This document shows positions 15,456-21,891 of a stretch of 21,891 bases of DNA, in pieces; positions within the stretch are counted from its first letter, which is position 1, and each line of letters begins with the position of its first letter. The translations under genes were made by a program, and so were the position numbers. The notes beneath the pieces were generated by a model, which was not told the DNA's origin, ran no database searches, and was given only the letters and a program-made list of their open reading frames with translations. The stretch comes from an uncultured Bdellovibrio sp. (lineage in GTDB: Bacteria; Bdellovibrionota; Bdellovibrionia; Bdellovibrionales; Bdellovibrionaceae). The stretch spans positions 1-21,891 of the forward strand of contig NZ_CAMLDV010000048.1 of the NCBI RefSeq assembly GCF_946478835.1, written 5' to 3'.

Positions 15456-17081
15456 TTAGAAAATCACCACTTTAATGCTGTCTGAAGCAGATAGCTTGAT
15501 GTTCTTAAAGTTGATTTTGCCATCATGAACTTCGTAAACATTGGATTTCAACTTCACGATCGTTCCGTCAGCGTGAGAAAGAATCACGTCGCGGATTTGT
15601 TGATCTTCCGGAATCGTTAAATCAAACTCCTGCGATACGTAAGTCGACGCAGCCGCAATTTCTTCAAAAGCATTTGTGAAAGTGTCATCGCCCGGGCAGA
15701 TCGAGTAAGTTTTAATATTAAATGGTGAAAGCTCAGAGAGTCTTACTAGCGAATCACCATTGGACTGACCTTGGTTCAAAGCACAAGCCTGACCTTTGAT
15801 GTTTGTGACGATGGACATAAAGAAGTTACTGCCCATCTTGGAGGCCGCTAAGTCTTTTAAGAATGACTCAGCCAATGTAGGAGCGCTGTTTAGATAATAC
15901 TGGGCGCGGGTCACTGCGCCTACGAAATACTGCGTGTTCGAGCGGCACGCTTGAGTGCCAAGAACACCGGTATATACCACCGCCATATATTGCATCATGT
16001 TCGCACTGCCACGGTAAGGATTCACGCAGTAGTCGACAGCATTCTCACTAGGCAAAGAAGTCGAGAATCCGTAAGTATAATTTTTGTATTTGCAGCTCGC
16101 CACGTGCGCCGAATTAAAGAAGACTTTCGTGTTCACTATGAGAGTCGTGGTGCCAACACGGGCCGCAACGGATTTGCTGATGGCATTGGCATCGTCCGCC
16201 GCGCAATTCTGGCCTTCCATATTCTCAACACCACGGATAATAGAGCCAACACGGTCCGTGAAAGTGAGGGCTTGCACAGTAGATTTCACGCCGTCTCTTT
16301 CTGTGTAACCTTCGCCGACAATTTCGTATTCAACCATCGTGCGGCTGTAAAGATAAGAGCGGAACGTTGTTAGTGTGTTCACGGATTCTTTCTTACAGTG
16401 GTTAGCGGCACTGTAGTTGTCTTCGTCCGTCAAAAGAAACACCACAGTTTTTTCGTTTTCACTTAACTTCGCCGGAGTTTGTGAAAGGAACTGGATCACG
16501 CTGCACAGTCCGGATTCCTGATCGATGCCGCCGATACCGACGCCTTTGATGGCTGATCTAATTTTGTTAAGAACGGTTTGTCTGGCGGTTTCAGAGTCCG
16601 TGGGGTTTAAAACAAAATTAGTCGGATTCAAAGTGCCGAAGTTCAACTTCGCAACTTGATTCTCCGGTGAACCTGTCAGCTCAGCGGCTGTTTTGACGTA
16701 GGTTTCAACGCCGTTGTTAACCATGCCGTAGCCCATAATGGTGTTAGTGGCATAGCTTGAAGTCGTCAAAAGATGAACAGTAACTTTTTTGCTGGAAAGA
16801 CTTGTCAAAAGTTTATCGGCTTTTTCCGCCAGAGCTTCTTGCGATTGTTTCATTGTGGCCGAGTTGTCGATCACAAGGACCAATTGGGTCGAAGGATACT
16901 CTTTGGACTCTTCAGGTTTTAAACTCACGACCTGAGCGTTCGGAGGCAAATCGCCGTAAATATTGTATGCGGAATTTGCATCGATGGAAAATTGCAGACC
17001 ATTATTGGGTGCGCAGTTTTGAAAGAACGTGACGTTTAAAACAGAAAGAGCCACAAGCAAAGCGGCATTTGATTTCTTCAT
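15456..17081 (-). CDS. von Willebrand factor A-domain lipoprotein
   Basis: A 541-residue exported lipoprotein. Its signal peptide ends in FFQNC, so C23 is the probable lipid-modified residue; the Q-N before Cys departs from the enterobacterial L-A-G consensus but is common in my recollection of Bdellovibrio-type lipoproteins. A VWA domain spans about 65-270: the MIDAS motif D-N-S-A-T (D72, S74, T76) follows the strand TQLVLVI, and a later acidic motif LLTDEDNYS (216-224) fits the third metal-site loop. The rest is unrecognised, with several cysteines (CSVIQF, NCAADD, CKYKNY, YCVNPY). The start at 17081 was chosen because GGGGGA lies just upstream; an earlier ATG places that site inside the coding region. 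The function is unknown; a surface adhesion or assembly role is a guess. Confidence 0.8.
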   Translation of the reverse strand: MKKSNAALLVALSVLNVTFFQNCAPNNGLQFSIDANSAYNIYGDLPPNAQVVSLKPEESKEYPSTQLVLVIDNSATMKQSQEALAEKADKLLTSLSSKKVTVHLLTTSSYATNTIMGYGMVNNGVETYVKTAAELTGSPENQVAKLNFGTLNPTNFVLNPTDSETARQTVLNKIRSAIKGVGIGGIDQESGLCSVIQFLSQTPAKLSENEKTVVFLLTDEDNYSAANHCKKESVNTLTTFRSYLYSRTMVEYEIVGEGYTERDGVKSTVQALTFTDRVGSIIRGVENMEGQNCAADDANAISKSVAARVGTTTLIVNTKVFFNSAHVASCKYKNYTYGFSTSLPSENAVDYCVNPYRGSANMMQYMAVVYTGVLGTQACRSNTQYFVGAVTRAQYYLNSAPTLAESFLKDLAASKMGSNFFMSIVTNIKGQACALNQGQSNGDSLVRLSELSPFNIKTYSICPGDDTFTNAFEEIAAASTYVSQEFDLTIPEDQQIRDVILSHADGTIVKLKSNVYEVHDGKINFKNIKLSASDSIKVVIF

Positions 17082-17126
17082 GTCATTCCCCCGAACACAA
17101 GAAGCTATGTTTTTAAAGAATACCAT

Positions 17127-17288
17127 TGTTCGCTCGAGAAACTCAGTTTTTCTGTCGGCGGCTGATCAAAATAAGATGTCTATTAGTTCGACGCCGTCTT
17201 AGCCCAGTGATTCTGCGGAGCTGTCAATAATTCATCGGATAGACGGCGGTAAAGAAGAGATGTTCCCTGTCAAACTTGCGAACGCTTT
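17127..17288. other. Intergenic region with an 8-bp inverted repeat, upstream of the VWA gene
   Basis: A gap between two minus-strand units, so it should hold the promoter of the VWA gene. CGCCGTCT (17192-17199) and AGACGGCG (17241-17248) form an inverted repeat with a 41-nt spacer. Two minus-strand TTGACA matches exist (17222-17227 and 17268-17273), but neither has a convincing -10 at normal spacing. No RNA gene is visible. Confidence 0.3.
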
Positions 17289-18374
17289 CTATACTTCCTC
17301 AATATGAAAATGACGAATGGCCTCTTTAATCTTTTGGATGAGGATGTTTTTCTCCGGCGTGGCGGTGGCCTTCTTAATCTCGTTGCGACGACCATTGTAG
17401 AGATAATACAAGTAGTCTTGCAGAGTTTCCTCGGTAATCTCTTTATGAGACGAAGCCATATTGCGCAGTTCTTTTAATTGTTCTGCGGCGAACGCCAAAG
17501 TCGTGATGGCAGCGTTTTCCGGTTTACGCAATTCGCTTTTTTCAATGTGATAGTGCTCCGTGATCACGTCGGGAATGTTTTTGATCTGTGTCGGACCGCG
17601 ACTGTTTGCGCTGGTGTCAAAACCATTTCCTTTAAGAACCGAAACTACAACGGGAGCTGTTTGTTTTAAACGGTACTTCCAGCTTGTGCCATAGTCTGTT
17701 TCCGGCGAAAGTACGCCGAAAGCAAATTCCGCCAGCATATTGTATTCGTCGTTTTCGATGTGCAGAAGTTCCATCAGCTTCTTTTTTTCCTCCTGCAAAG
17801 CTTGAACATATTTTCTTGTAAAACGGTCGGTGAAATCCACCGACATCTCGCTGTTCTTCGCAACAACGTTTAAAGGCGAGTAGTTAAAGGCCGGACGATT
17901 TCTTAATACTTGAGCTGCACCGAAGGTCAGTGTTTGATTGCGAATGCGGAAGCGGTGATCCGTGGATTCCGGCAAAACATAAATCGGGGTGCCTGCGTGC
18001 AGACTGAAATTTCCCAAAAAGAGCGCATGAACGGAATCATCTTTTTCAGCTTTGCCATAGTGGAACGCTTGTTTTGCACCGGAATAAATATAAATTCCGG
18101 CGCCGCCTTTTTCCAATTCATCACCAGGATAAACACGGATGGAAGCTTTGCTCAAAACTTGGTTTTGTTCGCCAAACAATATCGCGGTTTTTTCTTTTTT
18201 ATTTATCACCACATATTGTGACGTCGCCCACTTGCTGTGAAAGTATTTAATCGCGGCAAGATCGCCTTGCTGATTGATTTTGTTTTTTTCTTCAAAGTAA
18301 GTGCGGAAGTCGCCCGAGGCCCAAGCCCATGAGGATGTGAAAACTAAAACGATGGAAAAAATAAGCTTCATCAT
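17289..18374 (-). CDS. Exported protein with lysozyme/SLT-like C-terminal domain
   Basis: A 361-residue exported protein (signal peptide about 1-19, AWAS-GD). The N-terminal half includes SQYVVINKKEKTAILF, which resembles the first strands of YkuD L,D-transpeptidases, and a SLHAGTPIYVLPE segment. No cysteine occurs anywhere in the protein, so a classical Cys transpeptidase site is absent. The C-terminal half has the lysozyme/SLT-fold sequence order: a glutamate in FGVLSPETDYGTSWKYR (E225), SRGPTQIKNIP (258-268), LRKPENAAITTLAF, and YLYYLYNGRR (321-330), corresponding to the E / GxxQI / AYNxG landmarks. I infer a peptidoglycan glycosidase; the N-terminal domain assignment is tentative. The ATG at 18374 lies 1 nt after the stop of the phospholipase D-like gene, with GAGG upstream. 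Confidence 0.65.
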   Translation of the reverse strand: MMKLIFSIVLVFTSSWAWASGDFRTYFEEKNKINQQGDLAAIKYFHSKWATSQYVVINKKEKTAILFGEQNQVLSKASIRVYPGDELEKGGAGIYIYSGAKQAFHYGKAEKDDSVHALFLGNFSLHAGTPIYVLPESTDHRFRIRNQTLTFGAAQVLRNRPAFNYSPLNVVAKNSEMSVDFTDRFTRKYVQALQEEKKKLMELLHIENDEYNMLAEFAFGVLSPETDYGTSWKYRLKQTAPVVVSVLKGNGFDTSANSRGPTQIKNIPDVITEHYHIEKSELRKPENAAITTLAFAAEQLKELRNMASSHKEITEETLQDYLYYLYNGRRNEIKKATATPEKNILIQKIKEAIRHFHIEEV

Positions 18375-18375
18375 T

Positions 18376-20130
18376 TTATTGGCCTCGCTCTGAAAGAGTA
18401 TCGGCGTCATCGCCAGAAGTATCTGGCAATGCTCTCATATTTCTGCGGTTGGCTTCTTGAGTTACGGACTTGGCAGATTGCTGATAGAGGTACAAGAAAA
18501 AGCCTCGAGCTTGAGTCACGATGTTTTTATCTTTAACAATCACGATCTGTTCGTTATTGCTTTCGGCATTTTCACTTGGATTAAAGGACGTACCTAAAAC
18601 CGCCAAAGAGTCTTCAGGGAAAATAAAGACTTTATGATGAATTTTAGAGGTCGTCTTGACGCTCGAACCGTCTTCCAATTTTAAATGTCTTTCGCCGTAA
18701 ATCTCAGGAGCCGTGCGAATAGTCTGCTGCAGGTTCGTCACGCCCAAAGCGCCAAGGGCACTAAGAATAGGGGCCTCTTGATCGACAAGATATTTTCCTG
18801 ATGTCAGATCTTTCTTAAGGCCCGACAAAGAAAGGAAGACGCTCCACTCGCGCATGGCAAAGGGTGTGTCTCCGACAGAGCGGAACTCAAACGTTCCACG
18901 CTCTTCCATATCTCGCTTCGCCCTTTGAAAAAGAGCATCTTGAATCTGCTTTGAAGAAAACGCAAAGTGCACGGCTTCAATCGGGCCATGCGTATTTAAG
19001 ATTAACGGAACATAAATGCTTTTATTGACGTCACCATCTCCACCTTTTGGTGAAAAGGAAAGAACAATGTAAGGTGTCTCTTGAGCATCTTTTTTATCAC
19101 CAAAGATTTTAAAACTTCCACCTATCGGGTACTGACTTTGTCCACGGATTTTAAATTCCAAAGTTTTACGAAGCTCCGCTTGTGTGACTTGCGCGGGCAA
19201 AGTTCCCAAAATAATCAAAGCGTGGTTGGCGTTAGGAATGGAATAAATCGGTCTTTTTTCTTTGGGAATATCGACAAGGTCACCTTCGGGACCAATGCAG
19301 CTTTGTGTAAAGTTGCCAGATAAGAAAAGCACGGCTGCGCGAGGACCGAACGGATCGCGCACGATAATTTTTTGGTGATTCAGACCGACAGAATTAACGG
19401 CCACGGTTTTAAAGTTTTCACTTTCAATCTCTGAAAGGAAATCAAAAATCTTTTTGACTTCAGGTCGAGTGGAAATAGTTCCGGCGTCGATACCACCGTG
19501 AACCTTCACGCCTTTTTTAAGGTGACGGTTTTTAAGGGCGTCCGCGATCACTTGAAGATCAAAGTCAAAAACATTGTACCAAATTTCTTGTTCAGCTCCG
19601 TTGATAAAATCCACAACGACTTTACGAAGATCATCACCGCGCACCACACTTTTTGGATCATTCAAGTTGCGCAAGTGAGGATGATTAACAAACAAGCGCA
19701 TACCCTTGTATCCCGGAGCATCTCCCGGCAAAGAAAGCACGGCAGGATTGTTCGGGCTGGCGTAAGCTTCGATTTGTTTTTGAAATTCAGGAGACTGCAC
19801 CAGATTTTTGAGCTGAGCCTTGACGGTCTTTAAATACTCCGCGTAGGTCTCGGGTGACTCAGATTGAGACACGGCCAAACGAGTCGTAACCTGTTCAATG
19901 AGCGGCATGTATTCCGGTTTGTTTTGCAGAATGAAAACGATCTGACTTTGCGTGAGAGGTTGAGGCTGCTGCACCAAAGCCTCGTTAAGCGCTTTATAAA
20001 GGTCTTTATTCGACATGACTTTGTAGGTGAGATCAAAGATCTTCGCATAGTCATAGCTCTGAGCCGCAAGGCCCGAAAGACTTAATAAAAGAACAAATAA
20101 AAATGAAACAAAGCGGGATGTTTTCATCAT
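18376..20130 (-). CDS. Secreted phospholipase D-like protein
   Basis: A 584-residue exported protein (signal peptide about 1-23, LAAQS) of the phospholipase D superfamily. An alpha-helical N-terminal region (about 25-125) precedes two PLD half-sites. The first is a complete H-x-K-x4-D: H252-Q-K254...D259 in GLNHQKIIVRDPFG, followed by LSGNFTQ. The second is SKIHHKVFIFPED (H498, K500) followed by GTSFNPSENAESNNEQI; here the residue at the canonical aspartate position is P505, so it is non-standard. PLD enzymes join two such histidines in one active site. Substrate (phospholipid, nucleic acid or other) cannot be decided. Two tandem ATGs (20130, 20127) follow AAGCAGG; either is possible. It leads a two-gene unit with the lysozyme-like protein, 1 nt downstream. 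Confidence 0.82.
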   Translation of the reverse strand: MMKTSRFVSFLFVLLLSLSGLAAQSYDYAKIFDLTYKVMSNKDLYKALNEALVQQPQPLTQSQIVFILQNKPEYMPLIEQVTTRLAVSQSESPETYAEYLKTVKAQLKNLVQSPEFQKQIEAYASPNNPAVLSLPGDAPGYKGMRLFVNHPHLRNLNDPKSVVRGDDLRKVVVDFINGAEQEIWYNVFDFDLQVIADALKNRHLKKGVKVHGGIDAGTISTRPEVKKIFDFLSEIESENFKTVAVNSVGLNHQKIIVRDPFGPRAAVLFLSGNFTQSCIGPEGDLVDIPKEKRPIYSIPNANHALIILGTLPAQVTQAELRKTLEFKIRGQSQYPIGGSFKIFGDKKDAQETPYIVLSFSPKGGDGDVNKSIYVPLILNTHGPIEAVHFAFSSKQIQDALFQRAKRDMEERGTFEFRSVGDTPFAMREWSVFLSLSGLKKDLTSGKYLVDQEAPILSALGALGVTNLQQTIRTAPEIYGERHLKLEDGSSVKTTSKIHHKVFIFPEDSLAVLGTSFNPSENAESNNEQIVIVKDKNIVTQARGFFLYLYQQSAKSVTQEANRRNMRALPDTSGDDADTLSERGQ

Positions 20131-20299
20131 CCTGCTTAACAGAGCAAAATTCCGGCCTCTTCAGAGGAGATATAGAGGTTTTTACGTCAGGAAATCGACA
20201 AAGAAGGTTCGGAGGTAACAAATATAGTCACTCTGAGCGAACAGAAAGAAGGGCCAGGTGCCTTTACTCGAAATCTTGAATTGCATAGTCTTATGGCAC
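20131..20299. other. Divergent intergenic region between the PLD-like and prepilin genes
   Basis: This gap should hold the promoters of both divergent units. It contains a short CCTCT/AGAGG hairpin just upstream of the PLD-like gene and AT-rich stretches (GATATAGAGG, CAAATATAGTC), but I could not fit a convincing -35/-10 pair. No RNA gene is visible. Its right end may be coding if the prepilin gene starts at the GTG at 20258. Confidence 0.3.
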
Positions 20300-20827
20300 A
20301 TGCACGTTTTTAGAAACAGCGGCGGGCTGACCATTCTTGAGAGCCTTGTTGCCATCCTTGTAGTCTCCATTGCTACGATGGCGGCGGCCGTTGTATTTAA
20401 CAACTACTGGGCCATCTCCTCGGATCTCTCGCGGGAAGGAAAATCCAACGATCTTTCCGTCACGATTTTTACGGATGTCTTTAAGTCACCCCGTTATAAA
20501 ATCGCACGGCTTTGCAGTGACAAGAATGCCTGGGAACAACGCACGAGCAGTCCGTGTGAAGCCATCAGTCTAGAGACAGAAAAAGTGGGAGTGCCCATCA
20601 ATGCGGAAAATATCAACGACATTCCCGCTATGGGTGAACTTCTAGGAAAGAACTTGGCGTTTTTTATCGGGCCTCACTATGCCTCTCCAAGCTGTATTGA
20701 TTTAATGTATTGCAAGTACATCGTCGCCAATCAGCTCTTGGAACTGTCATTTAATTATTATTATTTTTCTACGAAATCACAAAAACTGGAATTTAAGACT
20801 GTGAAAATTCGGAGGGGACCGTGGTAA
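20300..20827 (+). CDS. Minor (pseudo)pilin with type III prepilin signal
   Basis: A 175-residue prepilin-type protein. The leader MHVFRNSGG is followed by a cleavage/methylation segment LTILESLVAILVVSIATMAAAV: glycine at -1, glutamate at +5 and a hydrophobic helix of about 20 residues, as in type IV pilins and type II secretion pseudopilins. The first mature residue is L rather than the more common F or M. The globular part has four cysteines (LCSDKN, PCEAIS, SCIDLMYC). The ATG at 20300 gives a normal 9-residue leader but has no good Shine-Dalgarno site; a GTG at 20258 with AAGG upstream would give an unusually long leader of 23 residues. The next prepilin gene overlaps its last 7 bases. Confidence 0.8.
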   Translation: MHVFRNSGGLTILESLVAILVVSIATMAAAVVFNNYWAISSDLSREGKSNDLSVTIFTDVFKSPRYKIARLCSDKNAWEQRTSSPCEAISLETEKVGVPINAENINDIPAMGELLGKNLAFFIGPHYASPSCIDLMYCKYIVANQLLELSFNYYYFSTKSQKLEFKTVKIRRGPW

Positions 20828-21891
20828 AAAATCAGAGCGGTTTTTCCTTGATAGAAATTCTCGTGGCTTTGGGTGTAACTCTGATAGGAATTTTCGCCAT
20901 TTCTTCCGCATTTTCAGACATCACGAAGGATTTCAATAAAGTTTTTTTGAATCGGTCGATTAAAACGGATGCGAATCTTCTGATGGGTTTCTTGCAAAGA
21001 AATATGTTGAGATCCGACGTTCATTTTTACGCCTTTGCCGGGCAGGTGACGGGCCTTCCTTTAGGGCGCTTGGTTATTCCCTACGAAGGAAAATGTGCAA
21101 GCCTCACGGAAAATTGTGAAAATTCGACGTCGTATCTTTGGGTGTACGCCGATGTCAAAAGTCCGTCTCTGCCAATCATCTGTCCTTTGGATGAAAAGAC
21201 TCTTCTCATTGATTCTTCAGTCAATGACTTCGGAAATTTAGGAATTTCCGCGAAGGCAGCCCTGGTCAGTTCTAATGGCACGCAAATGCCGGTAGGTGAA
21301 ATAGATCTTTCGGTGAATACGGTGATCGCTCTGACGGATGAACCTAATTCGGTGTTATTCGCAATCACCGGAAGCGTGCAAAAATTCGATCCACAATACA
21401 ACGCCGTAACGGGAACTTACGGTGAAGTTCGTTATGGCAACAATTCGGATTGTCTTAAGTATACACGGGATAAGTCGCGACTTTATACGATTTCTGTCAA
21501 ACCGTTTTTAGTTCCTGATTCGGGAGCGGATACTCCGGATGCGACGACGATTATCAATGCAATGGGGCGCCCTCCGATGAAGCTGTCTCCGGTGCGTTTG
21601 ATGAGCACGGGAATGGACCACGTTGAAAAAGAGCTGAACCTGGTAGTGAGTGACTGCGCGTTGCAAAGCGGAGATAAAATTTCTTGCACCAAGGTTTTTC
21701 TTAGAACGGAGGGTGTTGTCAGTGTGCACGCCCAGCAGATTTTCAACAAACCATTTGCGGGTGAAAAGGAAATTCGTTCCGTGGCCTTTTCAAATATTTA
21801 TTGTGATACATCGGGATGTCAGGTGTTGAGCGTTCCGTCGCCATTGCCGGTCGCACTTTCGGGGGAGTCCGACGGTCAAATCGTGAAAAGT
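20821..21891 (+). CDS. Large prepilin-type protein, cut by right window edge
   Basis: The frame is open from a GTG at 20821 to the window edge (357 codons), so the C-terminus is missing. The leader MVKNQSG precedes FSLIEILVALGVTLIGIFAI, a textbook type IV prepilin cleavage and N-terminal helix (glycine -1, phenylalanine +1, glutamate +5). The GTG overlaps the preceding stop codon (GTGGTAA) and has GGAGGGG just upstream, favouring translational coupling. The globular part is beta-rich with paired cysteines (KCASLTENC, DCALQ...ISC, YCDTSGC). At over 350 residues it is larger than major pilins and more like PilW/PilX-type minor pilins or a fused tip adhesin. The function is assembly or tip of a pilus or a type II secretion pseudopilus, by inference. 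Confidence 0.85.
   Translation, partial: MVKNQSGFSLIEILVALGVTLIGIFAISSAFSDITKDFNKVFLNRSIKTDANLLMGFLQRNMLRSDVHFYAFAGQVTGLPLGRLVIPYEGKCASLTENCENSTSYLWVYADVKSPSLPIICPLDEKTLLIDSSVNDFGNLGISAKAALVSSNGTQMPVGEIDLSVNTVIALTDEPNSVLFAITGSVQKFDPQYNAVTGTYGEVRYGNNSDCLKYTRDKSRLYTISVKPFLVPDSGADTPDATTIINAMGRPPMKLSPVRLMSTGMDHVEKELNLVVSDCALQSGDKISCTKVFLRTEGVVSVHAQQIFNKPFAGEKEIRSVAFSNIYCDTSGCQVLSVPSPLPVALSGESDGQIVKS

Noticed and set aside
15951..16373. A 140-codon plus-strand ORF opposite the VWA lipoprotein gene
   Set aside because: It is antisense to a well-supported coding region and has no recognisable motif or ribosome binding site.
17222..17273. Two perfect minus-strand TTGACA hexamers considered as -35 boxes
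   Set aside because: No acceptable -10 hexamer lies 16-18 nt downstream of either one, so I do not annotate a promoter.
1..21891. CRISPR arrays, tRNA/rRNA genes, insertion sequences and phage integration modules
   Set aside because: No regularly spaced repeats, cloverleaf-like segments, transposase or integrase motifs, or terminal inverted repeats were seen on either strand.

Overview
This window looks like a chromosomal segment of a Gram-negative predatory-type bacterium of the Bdellovibrio lineage (Bdellovibrionota). This is inference, drawn from the moderate GC content, many secreted envelope and peptidoglycan-acting proteins, a lipoprotein with an F-Q-N-C lipobox, a phage-fibre-like secreted protein and minor type IV pilins. 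There is no rRNA, tRNA, CRISPR array, transposase or phage integrase. The genes read as a mostly intact mosaic of short operons.

Region 1 (1-1766, minus strand). A cupin/JmjC-type oxygenase is followed by slyX, a weak terminator-like hairpin, and then the N-terminal 262 codons of a secreted fibre-like protein that runs off the left edge.

Region 2 (1833-7103, minus strand). This is a tight three-gene operon: a FecR-domain protein with Fn3-like repeats, a secreted protein with Fn3-like repeats and a C-terminal outer-membrane beta-barrel, and a membrane class III adenylate cyclase with a periplasmic Cache-like sensor. The stop/start overlap and 13-nt spacing suggest co-expression. The set could link the cell surface or periplasm to cAMP signalling and is the strongest candidate for an undescribed system here.

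Region 3 (7219-11493). greB (plus) is followed by a DUF3465 secreted protein whose Shine-Dalgarno site lies inside one of two mutually exclusive hairpins. A YheT-like hydrolase overlaps the DUF3465 gene. A GT2-like glycosyltransferase on the minus strand overlaps the 3' end of the hydrolase gene. Divergent from it is a polytopic Agl23/GT39-like glycosyltransferase.

Region 4 (11496-15430, plus). Two different lytic transglycosylases follow: an Slt70-like periplasmic enzyme 2 nt after the GT39-like gene, then an MltD-like lipoprotein with three clear LysM repeats. A strong bidirectional terminator closes the unit.

Region 5 (15456-20130, minus). This holds a von Willebrand A lipoprotein and a two-gene unit of a secreted phospholipase D-like protein and a protein with a lysozyme/SLT-like C-terminal domain.

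Region 6 (20300-21891, plus). Two overlapping genes encode prepilin-type proteins; the second runs off the right edge.
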